A stretch of 64,000 bases of DNA from Aeromicrobium sp. Root344 (GTDB lineage: Bacteria; Actinomycetota; Actinomycetes; Propionibacteriales; Nocardioidaceae): positions 1,620,060-1,684,059 of the forward strand of contig NZ_LMDH01000001.1 in NCBI RefSeq assembly GCF_001425755.1, in the 5' to 3' direction. The notes under the pieces were generated by a model. It did no database searches, had not been told where the DNA came from, and saw nothing but the letters and a program-made list of their open reading frames with translations. The position numbers and the translations under genes are program-made. Position 1 is the stretch's first letter. The number at the start of each line of letters is the position of its first letter. Below, piece after piece: positions 33,966 to 42,217 of the stretch.

Positions 33966-36900
33966 CTACGACGTGGGCTGCTCGTCCTCGTCGTCGTCCG
34001 TGTCGCCCGCACCGGCAGCCTTGCTGAGGTCGGCGCCGCTGGGGTTGGCGTCGGTCAGCGGTGCGGCATCCTCGGACACCGGATCGGCGGTGGACTCGAC
34101 GTCCTCGACCGCGATGATGCCTGCCTCCTCCTCGCGGGCGTCCTCCTCGACGGGCTCGGTCTCGTCGGGCACGTCCGTGACCGTCTCGGCGGGCATCTCG
34201 TCGGGGTCCTTGGTCGCCGGCAGCTCCGGCTCGTCGTCGGACTCCTCAGGGACGAGCTCGGTCTCCGGGTCGGTCGTGTCGCCGGGATCCTTGTCGGATG
34301 CCCGCGGGGCTGCGTCGTCGGACGGGGTCAGGTCGGTGTTGACCGGGCCGACGTTGGCCCAAGCGGCCTGCTCCTTCTCGCTGGCGTCGCGGTCGTCCGC
34401 CGGCTCCTCTGCCTCGTCGGACGTCGAGCCGGTCGAAGCGTCGTCAGCCGGTGCGTCCTCGACCGTCTCGGTCGCCTCGGCGGCGGGTCCGACGTCCTCG
34501 GTCTTGCTGAGCGACTCGTCGGCCTTGTCCTCGGCGTCGGGCTCCGCCTCCTCGGCGGGATCGGCCTTGGCCTCGGGCTCCGGCGCTTCCGCCTCGACCG
34601 GCTCCGGGGCGGCCGGGGCGTTGTCGTCGGAGCGTGCCTCGGGGGCGTCGCCCGTACGGGAGCCCTCGTCGTCGACGTCGATGTTGTGGGCTGCTGCGGC
34701 GGCCTTGTCGGTGTCGGTGACGGTGTCAGGTCCGCCCGAGCCTGACGACGGGCCGGCCGGCGCGTCGGTCGCGGCCTCCGCCTCGGCAGACGTCGCGGCC
34801 TCGGCCTCGGCGACGACCGCAGCGGTCTCCTCGGGTGACGGTGCACGTTTGACGCCGGCGAGCAGCATCTGCGCGACGTCGAGCACCTCGACCTCCTCGC
34901 GGGCAGCGCCTTCGGACTGCTTGAGCGTCAGGCCGTCGGACAGCATCACGCGGCAGAACGGGCAGCCGACGGCGATCTGGTCGGCGCCAGTGGCGATGGC
35001 CTCCTCGGTGCGGTTGACGTTGATCCGCGAGCCGAGGGTCTCCTCCATCCACATGCGGGCACCACCGGCGCCGCAGCAGAACGACTTCTCGGAGTTGCGG
35101 GGCATCTCGGTGAACTCGGCACCGGGGATGACGCTGAGCAGCTCGCGCGGCGGCTCGTACACCTGGTTGTGCCGGCCCAGGAAGCACGGGTCGTGGTAGG
35201 TGATCTTCTTGGTCTCGGTCTCCGCCGTGGGCGCGACCGGGGTCAGCTTGCCCTCGCGAACGAGCCGGTTGAGCAGTTGTGTGTGGTGCACGACCTCGAG
35301 CTCGACGCCGAACTCGGCGTACTCGTTCTTGAGCGTGTTGAAGCAGTGCGCGCAGGTCGAGACGACCTTCTTGACCTTGGTCTCCTTGAACACCTCGGCG
35401 TTCTGCATCGCGAGCTGCTGGAAGACGATCTCGTTGCCCGCACGGCGGGCGGGATCGCCGGTGCAGGTCTCACCGTCGCCCAGCACCGCGAACGTCACGC
35501 CCGCCATGTCGAGCAGCTCGGCGACGGCCTGCGTCGTCTTCTTGGCCCGGTCCTCGAACGCGCCGGCGCAGCCGACCCAGAACAGCCACTCGACCTCGTC
35601 AAGGTCCTCGACGTCGACGCCGACCTGCTTGACCTCGAAGTCGAGCTTCTTGGCCCAGTCCATGCGGCCCTTGGGGTCCATGCCCCAGGGGTTCCCCTTG
35701 CGCTCGAGGCCCTTGAAGATGTTGTTGAGCTCGGCGGGGAAGTTGGACTCGACGAGCACCTGGAAGCGCCGCATGTCGTCGATGTGGTCGACGTGCTCGA
35801 TGTCGACGGGGCACTGCTGCACGCAGGCGCCGCAGTTGGTGCAGGACCACAGCACGTCGGGGTCGATGACGCCGTACGCCTCGGCGTTGCCGATCAGCGG
35901 ACGCTCGAGCTCGGTCTTCTGCTCGTCGGTCAGCGTCTCCTCGTCCTGGCCGAGGATCGGCAGCTTGGCGTACGCGTGGTCGCGCAGACCCATCATGAGG
36001 AGCTTGGGTGACAGTGGCTTCTCGGTGTTCCAGGCGGGGCACTGGCTCTGGCAGCGACCGCACTCGGTGCACGTCGTGAAGTCGAGGATGCCCTTCCAGG
36101 TGAAGTCCTCGACCTTGCCGACGCCGAGCTTGGCGAAGTCCTCCTCCTCGAGGTCGTCCATGTCCTCGAGGTCGAGCGCCTTGCCCTTGATGTAGATCGG
36201 CTCGAGGCCGCCCAGGGCGGTGGAGCCGTCGGACTCGCGCTTGAACCAGATGTTGAACCACGCGGTGAAACGGTGCCAGGCGACGCCCATCGTGATGTTG
36301 CGGGCGATCGTGATGAGCCACGTCATCGACACGATGATCTTGATCATCGCGATGATGTAGACGAGGTTCTCCATCGTGTCGACCGAGAGGCCGTCCCACA
36401 GGTCGCCGAGGAAGAACGTCATCGGGTAGTGGAACGTGAGGTCGTCTGCGCCGTGCGCCTTCTCCATGGCGTACTCGAGGGTGCGCAGCGTGAAGCCGCA
36501 CAGCACGACGACGAAGATGATGGTCTCGACGAAGTAGGCCTGCCAGAACGTCGAGCCGAAGAACCGCGACTTGCGGCCGAGGCTGCGCGGGTGGTTCTTC
36601 TGGCGTACGGCGATCAGGAAGACGATGCCGATGAGGGTGAGCCACGACAGGAGCTCGGCGGGCCACTCGTAGACGACCCAGTGGCCGATGATCGGCAGCG
36701 CCTGGTGTGCGTCGAAGATCTGGAAGTAGGCGCCCAGCACCATCGAGCTCAGGTAGATGAACCCGGCGAACACGAACCAGTGCATGATGCCGATCCACGT
36801 CCACTGGAGCATGCGGGTGTGGCCCAGCGTCTCCTTGAACATGTTGGCCCAGCGCGCTCCCTTGTTGTCCGTACGCCCGATCGCGGGCTGACCCGTGCGG

Positions 36901-36992
36901 ATCACGGCGACCATGTCCTTGACGGCCTTCACTGCCAGCGCCACCGCGACCGCGGTGATGGCAAGTGACACGACTATGGCGACGACACGCAT
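33966..36992 (-). CDS. Membrane-bound Fe-S oxidoreductase (heterodisulfide reductase-like) with acidic tail
   Basis: The protein has 1008 residues. About five or six membrane helices occupy 1-250 (NarI-like, probably haem-binding). Two [4Fe-4S] motifs follow: CTECGRCQSQCP near 306 and CTNCGACVQQCP near 382. Two CCG-type cysteine domains come next (VGCAGAFEDR, CAHCFNTLKNEY near 547; SFCCGAGGARMWMEE near 639). The last ~290 residues are Ala/Glu/Asp/Pro-rich with no fold. It resembles mycobacterial Rv0338c, an electron-transfer protein of unknown partner. The ATG at 36992 has GAAGGGG upstream and is preferred to starts at 37028 or 37046. Confidence 0.9.
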   Translation of the reverse strand: MRVVAIVVSLAITAVAVALAVKAVKDMVAVIRTGQPAIGRTDNKGARWANMFKETLGHTRMLQWTWIGIMHWFVFAGFIYLSSMVLGAYFQIFDAHQALPIIGHWVVYEWPAELLSWLTLIGIVFLIAVRQKNHPRSLGRKSRFFGSTFWQAYFVETIIFVVVLCGFTLRTLEYAMEKAHGADDLTFHYPMTFFLGDLWDGLSVDTMENLVYIIAMIKIIVSMTWLITIARNITMGVAWHRFTAWFNIWFKRESDGSTALGGLEPIYIKGKALDLEDMDDLEEEDFAKLGVGKVEDFTWKGILDFTTCTECGRCQSQCPAWNTEKPLSPKLLMMGLRDHAYAKLPILGQDEETLTDEQKTELERPLIGNAEAYGVIDPDVLWSCTNCGACVQQCPVDIEHVDHIDDMRRFQVLVESNFPAELNNIFKGLERKGNPWGMDPKGRMDWAKKLDFEVKQVGVDVEDLDEVEWLFWVGCAGAFEDRAKKTTQAVAELLDMAGVTFAVLGDGETCTGDPARRAGNEIVFQQLAMQNAEVFKETKVKKVVSTCAHCFNTLKNEYAEFGVELEVVHHTQLLNRLVREGKLTPVAPTAETETKKITYHDPCFLGRHNQVYEPPRELLSVIPGAEFTEMPRNSEKSFCCGAGGARMWMEETLGSRINVNRTEEAIATGADQIAVGCPFCRVMLSDGLTLKQSEGAAREEVEVLDVAQMLLAGVKRAPSPEETAAVVAEAEAATSAEAEAATDAPAGPSSGSGGPDTVTDTDKAAAAAHNIDVDDEGSRTGDAPEARSDDNAPAAPEPVEAEAPEPEAKADPAEEAEPDAEDKADESLSKTEDVGPAAEATETVEDAPADDASTGSTSDEAEEPADDRDASEKEQAAWANVGPVNTDLTPSDDAAPRASDKDPGDTTDPETELVPEESDDEPELPATKDPDEMPAETVTDVPDETEPVEEDAREEEAGIIAVEDVESTADPVSEDAAPLTDANPSGADLSKAAGAGDTDDDEDEQPTS

Positions 36993-37099
36993 GGGAGCCC
37001 CTTCGAACCGTGACAGTACGGCTGACATTAACCCGTCAGTAACCATGATGCTCAGTTAGGCCAGCCAAAGCGAGGATGGTGCGGCGTACGTCACAGGGA

Positions 37100-38278
37100 C
37101 TATTGGGCGTGCTCCCCGCGGACCGGGACCAACGGGATCGCCAGCAGGGGGAACACCGCGACCAGGGCGAACGCGAACCCGTAACCGCGGCCGGAGACGA
37201 GTGCGCCGACGAACGGCGGGACCAGGGCCGAGGCGATGTACTGCCCGGTGTTCTGCAGGCCCATGGCTCGCCCGGACCAGTACGGCCCGCCGATCTCGGC
37301 GACCGCGGTGAAGGCGAGACCGTTGTCGGCGACCGTCACGGCCGTGGCGATGACGATGAGGGCGATCGCCAGCGGGGTGCCGGACAGCAGCCCCAGCGAC
37401 AGCATCGTCGCGGCCGCCGCGATCGCGACCGTGCGCATGGGTCCGAGGCGGCTGCCGACGCGGTCCGACCACCACCCGGCGCCGATCCGGCCGGCCGCCC
37501 CGAGCAGCTGCGTCGACGCGACCAGGGCGCTGGCGGCGAACGTCGACCAGCCCTTGTCGTCGATGAGCCACACCAACATGTAGGTCCACACCGTGAACTG
37601 GGGGACGACCAGCAGTGCCGAGGCGAGGTGGATGCGCCAGAGCCGGGAGTCGCGGGTGTACGGGTTGTCGAGGTGTCCGAGGTCGGCCGCCTGGCTGCGG
37701 GTGGGCCGCGGCGGGTCGACGATCAGGACGGCGCACAGGACCGTGGCAGCGGCGCAGATCGCGGTGATCAGGAGCAAGGTCGTCGACAGGCCGTGGGCCT
37801 TGACCACGTTGGGGACGAGCAGGGCGGCGAGGCCCACGCCAAGGGGCAGTCCGGTCTGCCGGATGCCCATCGCGGTGCCGCGGCGGTGCGCCGGGAACCA
37901 GCCGACGACGACACGGCCGCTCGCCGAGTTGGTGCTGCCCGCGCCGATGCCACCGACCAGGAACCACAGGCCGAGACCCAGCAACGAGTCGCTCTGGCTC
38001 GCGCCCAGGGCGCCGATCGTGACGATCGCCAGGCCGGCGGTCATCGACGCCCGTTCGCCGATGCGGTCGACGATGAGACCCCACACGACGAGCGTGAACA
38101 TCGTGCCGGTCAGCGGTGCGGCGGCGATCGTGCCGGCCTCGACGAGGCTCAGGCCGCGCTCGAGGTGCAGGTAAGGGATGAGGAACGGCGCGCCATTGAC
38201 ATAGATCGTCCCGGCGATCTGGCCCAGCATCGAGACGCCGAGCATGAGCCAGCGGTTGGGTGCTCGCTGTTCGGCCAT
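37100..38278 (-). CDS. MFS transporter
   Basis: A 392-residue protein with 12 membrane helices. Landmarks are LVVWGLIVDRIGERASMTAG (motif A between helices 2 and 3), GGIGAGSTNSASGRVVVGWF and RGTAMGIRQTGLPLG, a pattern of the CynX/NimT and nitrate/oxalate-like MFS groups. The substrate is unknown. The ATG at 38278 has AGGA 8 bases upstream; a GTG two codons earlier is possible. A TetR-type palindrome lies 11 bases before it. Confidence 0.88.
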   Translation of the reverse strand: MAEQRAPNRWLMLGVSMLGQIAGTIYVNGAPFLIPYLHLERGLSLVEAGTIAAAPLTGTMFTLVVWGLIVDRIGERASMTAGLAIVTIGALGASQSDSLLGLGLWFLVGGIGAGSTNSASGRVVVGWFPAHRRGTAMGIRQTGLPLGVGLAALLVPNVVKAHGLSTTLLLITAICAAATVLCAVLIVDPPRPTRSQAADLGHLDNPYTRDSRLWRIHLASALLVVPQFTVWTYMLVWLIDDKGWSTFAASALVASTQLLGAAGRIGAGWWSDRVGSRLGPMRTVAIAAAATMLSLGLLSGTPLAIALIVIATAVTVADNGLAFTAVAEIGGPYWSGRAMGLQNTGQYIASALVPPFVGALVSGRGYGFAFALVAVFPLLAIPLVPVRGEHAQ

Positions 38279-38288
38279 GTCCACATCC

Positions 38289-38305
38289 TGATACGAATCG
38301 TCTCA
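38289..38305 (-). promoter_or_regulatory. TetR-type palindrome before the MFS gene
   Basis: TGATACGA-A-TCGTCTCA is an inverted repeat with 8-base arms and one mismatch. The size and spacing fit a TetR- or GntR-class operator. No regulator gene is adjacent. Confidence 0.5.
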
Positions 38306-38337
38306 ATATGCAGACTACCGCATCGGTCATTGAACTA

Positions 38338-38356
38338 GTCGAAAGGACCTTTCGAC
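38338..38356 (-). terminator. Perfect 9-bp palindrome between GNAT and MFS genes
   Basis: GTCGAAAGG-A-CCTTTCGAC lies 21 bases after the GNAT stop and 60 bases before the MFS start, all on the minus strand. The one-base loop makes a normal hairpin awkward, so a protein-binding operator for the MFS promoter is as likely as a terminator. Confidence 0.45.
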
Positions 38357-38377
38357 AAGCGCAAGGTGCGTGATGGT

Positions 38378-38830
38378 TCAGAGGTACTTCTTCATGCCGA
38401 CGTGGCTGCCGACGAACCCGAGCCGCTCGTAGAACGCATGCGCCCGTACGCGGTCGCGGTTGGTCGTCAGCTGCATCCGCGCGGCTCCGCGGCGGCGGGC
38501 CTCGTCCTCGATGTACGCCATGAGGGTCGCGCCGATGCCTTGACCGCGTCGCGCCGCCGAGGTCCGCACGGCCTCGACCTGGCAGTAGAGGCCACCGTCA
38601 GCGGCGAGCATCCGCATCCAGGTGACCTGCGCGGTGCAGACGACGGCGCCGTCGAGCTCACCGACGAGCAGGTCCTGGTGCTGGTCGGCGATGATCTCGT
38701 CGATCGCCGCTCGCTGGTTGGCGGTGATCTCGGCCGGCTCGTCGTAGTAGTGCATCGAGTCCTCTGCCGTCAGCGCGAGGATCGCCTCGAGGTCGTCCGG
38801 CGTGGCGGGCCGGATCCGCAGGTCGGTCAC
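38378..38830 (-). CDS. GNAT-family N-acetyltransferase
   Basis: The 150 residues show the GNAT fold: LRIRPATPDDLEAILALT at the N-terminus, the acetyl-CoA-binding VRTSAARRGQGIGATLMAYI (Q/RxxGxG/A type) and the C-terminal AHAFYERLGFVGSHVGMKKY. The substrate is unknown. The GTG start overlaps the stop of the NUDIX-like gene (GTGA), so the two are translationally coupled. Confidence 0.92.
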   Translation of the reverse strand: MTDLRIRPATPDDLEAILALTAEDSMHYYDEPAEITANQRAAIDEIIADQHQDLLVGELDGAVVCTAQVTWMRMLAADGGLYCQVEAVRTSAARRGQGIGATLMAYIEDEARRRGAARMQLTTNRDRVRAHAFYERLGFVGSHVGMKKYL

Positions 38831-39372
38831 TGGGGCAGGGCGCCGACCGACGCCAGGGCTTCCTTGAGCAGCGCGCCGCGGCCGCCCTCCATGTCGGCGA
38901 GCACCTCGGGGTTCGCGGCCTCCTCGGGCGTCAGCCAGGTCAGCTCGAGGGCGTCCTGCCGCGGGTTGCACTCACCGCTGACCGGCACGACGTACGCGAG
39001 GGACACCGCATGCTGTCTGGGGTCGTAGAGCGTCGAGACGCCCGGCAGCGGGAAGTACTCGGCGACCGAGAACGGCACGGTCGACGCCGGCAGCTGCGGG
39101 AACGCCGTCGGGCCGAGGTCCTTGGCGAGGTTGCGCAGCAGCGCCTCGCGCACGGACTCGCCGTGCATGACGCGGCCGGACACCAGGGTGCGGGTCATGA
39201 CGCCGGTCGTCGACGAGCCGCGCAGCAGGATGCCGATCGACTCGACCTGACCGAGCGCGTTGATGCGGACGGGGACAGCCTCGACGTAGAGGATCGGGAC
39301 GCGGGCCCGGGTCTCGTCCAGGGCGAAGTCCGGGAGCCAGCCCGGATTGGGATCAGGTGTGCGCACGGACAT
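38827..39372 (-). CDS. DUF4916/NUDIX-like hydrolase
   Basis: A 181-residue NUDIX-fold protein. The region ILLRGSSTTGVMTRTLVSGR, MHGESVREALLRNLAKDLGP corresponds to the Nudix box, but the canonical GX5EX7REUXEEXGU is degenerate: the RE-E-xE glutamates are largely missing, so hydrolase activity is doubtful. The actinobacterial DUF4916 group has this form. The ATG at 39372 has CACAAT 6 bases upstream; a GTG two codons earlier is the alternative. It is coupled to the GNAT gene. Confidence 0.82.
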   Translation of the reverse strand: MSVRTPDPNPGWLPDFALDETRARVPILYVEAVPVRINALGQVESIGILLRGSSTTGVMTRTLVSGRVMHGESVREALLRNLAKDLGPTAFPQLPASTVPFSVAEYFPLPGVSTLYDPRQHAVSLAYVVPVSGECNPRQDALELTWLTPEEAANPEVLADMEGGRGALLKEALASVGALPQ

Positions 39373-39406
39373 GCGCACATTGTGTCGTACGCGTCGAAGC
39401 CGCGGG

Positions 39407-40075
39407 TCAGCTCGAGCCGGCTGCGCCGGCTGTGGCGGCGACCATGATGCCTGCGGTGACGGCGGACTGGGCCGCCTGGATCGCCTTGCGTACGCCCTCG
39501 CTGGCCCAGTCGCCCTCGGCGATGACCTTGGCGCGTTGCTTGGCCAGCTTGCGCTCGGACTTGTCGACCAGCAGCTTCGTCAGGTCGGCGGCGGCCAGCA
39601 GCCCGATCAGCGGGCCGGTCTCGGCATCGGCCGGCTGGTCGTGGAGCAGGCTGGCGCGGACCCGGTTGACGAGGTCGTTGCGCCGCGCGGTGTCGACGAC
39701 GTCGTAGCGGCTCAGGGGGAAGATCCCGAGTGCCTTGGCCGGCCGCTGCTGCATCTGTCGCTTGGCCACCAGGGCGGCGTAGACGTGCTTGCGGCCCTGC
39801 TTGCCGAGCCGGGTGACCGCGTTCTGTGGCGTCTGGCGGCCGCGGTTGCGGATGCGGGCGAAGGCCTGGTCGAGGACCGGATCGCCGACCGGGGTGTGGC
39901 TCGAGACGACGACGCGCGCCCTGCGACCCTGGCCGTCGAGCGAGAGCCGGCCGGCGGTGACCAGGTCGAGCAGGTGGGCGCCGCCGATCACGGGGTCGGC
40001 CTTCATCGAGTCGAGCTGAGCCTTGCCGCTCCCAGGGTCCGTGACGATCAGCAGCAGGTCCTCAGCGGTGGTCAT
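39407..40075 (-). CDS. GPP34 (GOLPH3/Vps74-like) protein
   Basis: The 222 residues start with AEDLLLIVTDPGSGK and contain GGAHLLDLVTAGRLSLDGQG, SHTPVGDPVLDQAFARI and a C-terminal helix with AIQAAQSAVTAGIMVAA. These match the GPP34 domain, known in eukaryotes as GOLPH3, a phosphatidylinositol-4-phosphate reader at the Golgi. Actinobacterial homologues exist, but their role is unknown; binding of an anionic membrane lipid is a guess. The start is leaderless (TAGCGT, 6 bases), with a start region nearly identical to that of the ABC ATPase at 33549. Confidence 0.88.
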   Translation of the reverse strand: MTTAEDLLLIVTDPGSGKAQLDSMKADPVIGGAHLLDLVTAGRLSLDGQGRRARVVVSSHTPVGDPVLDQAFARIRNRGRQTPQNAVTRLGKQGRKHVYAALVAKRQMQQRPAKALGIFPLSRYDVVDTARRNDLVNRVRASLLHDQPADAETGPLIGLLAAADLTKLLVDKSERKLAKQRAKVIAEGDWASEGVRKAIQAAQSAVTAGIMVAATAGAAGSS

Positions 40076-40113
40076 GCCGCCACGCTAGCCACGGTTGGTG
40101 TCAGCATGGAAGC

Positions 40114-41487
40114 GTGATCAACGGCGGCGTCTCGTTCTGGTGGCAGCAGGTCGGCATCCCGGAGCCGCGCCCCGGCCTCGACGGCGATCTCGACTGCGAC
40201 GTCTGCATCGTCGGCGCCGGGCTCACCGGGCTCTGGACGGCCTACTACCTGTCGGCTCTTGACCCGGACCTCGACATCGTGGTGCTCGAGGCAGAGTTCG
40301 CCGGATATGGCGCCTCGGGCCGCAACGGCGGCTGGCTGTCGGCCGAGCTCTCGGGCAGCAAGGAGCGGTACGCCGCGACGCACGGGCGCGAGGGCGTTCA
40401 GGCGCTCGTCTCGTCGATGGAGTCGGCGGTCGACGAGGTGATCGAGGTCTGTCGCGCCGAAGGGATCGATGCGGACGTCGTGAAGCACGGTGTCCTCTAC
40501 GTCGCCCGTTCCGCGGCCCAGCTCAAGCGGATGCACGGAGGGCTCCTGAGCGATCGCGCCTGGGGCATCGGCGAGAGCCACCAGCGCGAGCTGACCGGCG
40601 GCGAGCTGGGCGACCGGCTGCACGTCGAGGGTGCGCTCGGTGCGACGTTCAGCCCACACTGCGCCCGCGTGCAGCCGGCCAAGCTCGTGGCCGGGGTTGC
40701 GGCTGCGGTCGAGCGTCGTGGCGTACGCATCCTCGAGCAGACCAGGGCGACCAGCATCGAGCCCGGCGTCGTGAAGACGGAGCGCGGTCGTGTGACGGCC
40801 GGGCGCATCCTGCGCTGCCTCGAGGGCTACACCGCGGGCATCCGCGGGCAGCGCCGCACGTGGTTGCCGATGAACTCCGCGATGATCGTGACCGAGCCGC
40901 TGGGCGACGCGGTGTGGGACGCGATCGGCTGGCGCGGGGCCGAGCTGCTCGGCGACAACGCGAATGCGTACTGCTACGCCCAGCGGACGGCCGACGGTCG
41001 CATCGCGCTGGGCGGACGGGGCATCCCGTACCGCTTCGGCTCGGCGACCGACGTCGACGGTCGCACCCAGGACTGGACCGTCGATTCGCTGACCTCGATC
41101 CTGCACGGGATGTTCCCGGCCGCGAGCGAGGCAAGGATCGACCATGCGTGGTGCGGCGTCCTCGGGGTGCCCCGTGACTGGTGCGCGAGCGTGACGTTCG
41201 AGGCCTCGACGGGGCTCGGGTGGGCGGGCGGCTACGTCGGCAGCGGGCTCACCACGACCAACCTCGCGGGCCAGACGCTCGCCGACCTGGTGCTGGGCCG
41301 CGACTCCGACCTCGTACGCCTCCCGTGGGTCAACCGGGACGTACGCCGGTGGGAGCCCGAGCCGCTGCGCTGGCTGGGCGTACGCGCGATGTACGGCCTC
41401 TACCGCGAGGCGGACCGCCGCGAGAGCAACGGCCTGGCCCGCCCGAGCCGCCTGGCGCGACTGGGCGACAAGCTCACGGGGAGATAG
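40114..41487 (+). CDS. FAD-dependent oxidoreductase (DAO/PuuB type)
   Basis: A 457-residue flavoprotein with the Rossmann motif DVCIVGAGLTGLWTAYYL (residues 27-44), the ASGRNGGWLSAEL segment typical of the gamma-glutamylputrescine oxidase and amino-acid oxidase group, and the C-terminal GLGWAGGYVGSGLTTTNLAG. It oxidises an amine or amino acid with oxygen or a quinone; the substrate is unknown. The GTG start has CAGCAT 6 bases upstream and no Shine-Dalgarno. It is followed by the TPP riboswitch, so it need not belong to that operon. Confidence 0.9.
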   Translation: MINGGVSFWWQQVGIPEPRPGLDGDLDCDVCIVGAGLTGLWTAYYLSALDPDLDIVVLEAEFAGYGASGRNGGWLSAELSGSKERYAATHGREGVQALVSSMESAVDEVIEVCRAEGIDADVVKHGVLYVARSAAQLKRMHGGLLSDRAWGIGESHQRELTGGELGDRLHVEGALGATFSPHCARVQPAKLVAGVAAAVERRGVRILEQTRATSIEPGVVKTERGRVTAGRILRCLEGYTAGIRGQRRTWLPMNSAMIVTEPLGDAVWDAIGWRGAELLGDNANAYCYAQRTADGRIALGGRGIPYRFGSATDVDGRTQDWTVDSLTSILHGMFPAASEARIDHAWCGVLGVPRDWCASVTFEASTGLGWAGGYVGSGLTTTNLAGQTLADLVLGRDSDLVRLPWVNRDVRRWEPEPLRWLGVRAMYGLYREADRRESNGLARPSRLARLGDKLTGR

Positions 41488-41508
41488 CGGTACAGTCGAG
41501 TCACCAAG

Positions 41509-41597
41509 ACAGGGGAGCGCCACGCAGAGGGCGCTGAGAGTGCGGATCAGCCGCAGACCCTTGAACCTGCACCGGTTAGTACCGGCGAAGGGAGTCA
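41509..41597 (+). promoter_or_regulatory. TPP riboswitch (THI element)
   Basis: Conserved pieces appear in order: CAGGGGAGCGCC, GCGCTGAGAGTGCGG, CCGCAGACCCTTGAACCTG and the closing ACCGGTTAGTACCGGCGAAGGGAG. The last piece includes AAGGGAG, the Shine-Dalgarno of the next gene, 6 bases before its ATG. Binding of thiamine pyrophosphate would therefore hide the ribosome site and stop translation of ykoE. Confidence 0.93.
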
Positions 41598-41599
41598 CG

Positions 41600-42217
41600 A
41601 TGAGTTCTGCAACCACGTCCAGGACCAGGTTCCACGTGCATTACCGCACGATCGACCTGGTCACCATCACCACGCTCGCAGTCGCGTTCGGCGTCATCTT
41701 CTGGGGCTGGGGGAAGCTCTACGAGCCGCTCAGCGGCCTGGCGGTGTTCTCGTATCCCCCGAGCTCGGGCCTGCTCGCCGGCCCATGGCTCATCGCCGGG
41801 GTCGTCGGCGGACTGATCGTCCGCAAGCCCGGTGCGGCATTCGCCACCGAGTTCCTCGCCGCTGCCGTCTCGACGTTCATCGCCGGCGGCACGCAGTGGG
41901 GCTTCAGCGTCTTCGCGTCCGGCTTCTGGCAGGGGCTCGGCGCCGAGGTCATCTTCCTGCTGATCTTCTACCGGCGCTTCGGCGTCGTCGTCGCGGCGGC
42001 CGCCGGTGCGCTCGCCGCCACGTTCGAGTCGGTCTACGAGTGGAACTCGTACTGGACCGACTGGGACATGGGCTACAAGCTCGCCTACCTCGGCTTCTTC
42101 GCGGTGTCGGGCGCGGTCATCGCCGGTGTCGGTGGCTTCTACCTCGTGAAGGCCCTGGCGAAGGCCGGTGTCCTCGACGCGTTCCCGGCGGGCCGCGAAC
42201 AGGTCACCGAGGTCTAG
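41600..42217 (+). CDS. ykoE: ECF transporter S component YkoE
   Basis: The 205-residue membrane protein has five or six helices, beginning with TIDLVTITTLAVAFGVIFWG. The segments RKPGAAFATEFLAAAVSTFI and GLGAEVIFLLIFYRRFG are typical of YkoE, the substrate-binding subunit for the thiamine precursor hydroxymethylpyrimidine or thiamine. It is the first gene after the TPP riboswitch and lies one base before ykoD. Confidence 0.93.
   Translation: MSSATTSRTRFHVHYRTIDLVTITTLAVAFGVIFWGWGKLYEPLSGLAVFSYPPSSGLLAGPWLIAGVVGGLIVRKPGAAFATEFLAAAVSTFIAGGTQWGFSVFASGFWQGLGAEVIFLLIFYRRFGVVVAAAAGALAATFESVYEWNSYWTDWDMGYKLAYLGFFAVSGAVIAGVGGFYLVKALAKAGVLDAFPAGREQVTEV

Noticed and set aside
38827-39372. Active NUDIX pyrophosphatase
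   Set aside because: The Nudix box glutamates are mostly missing, so I call only the fold, not the activity.
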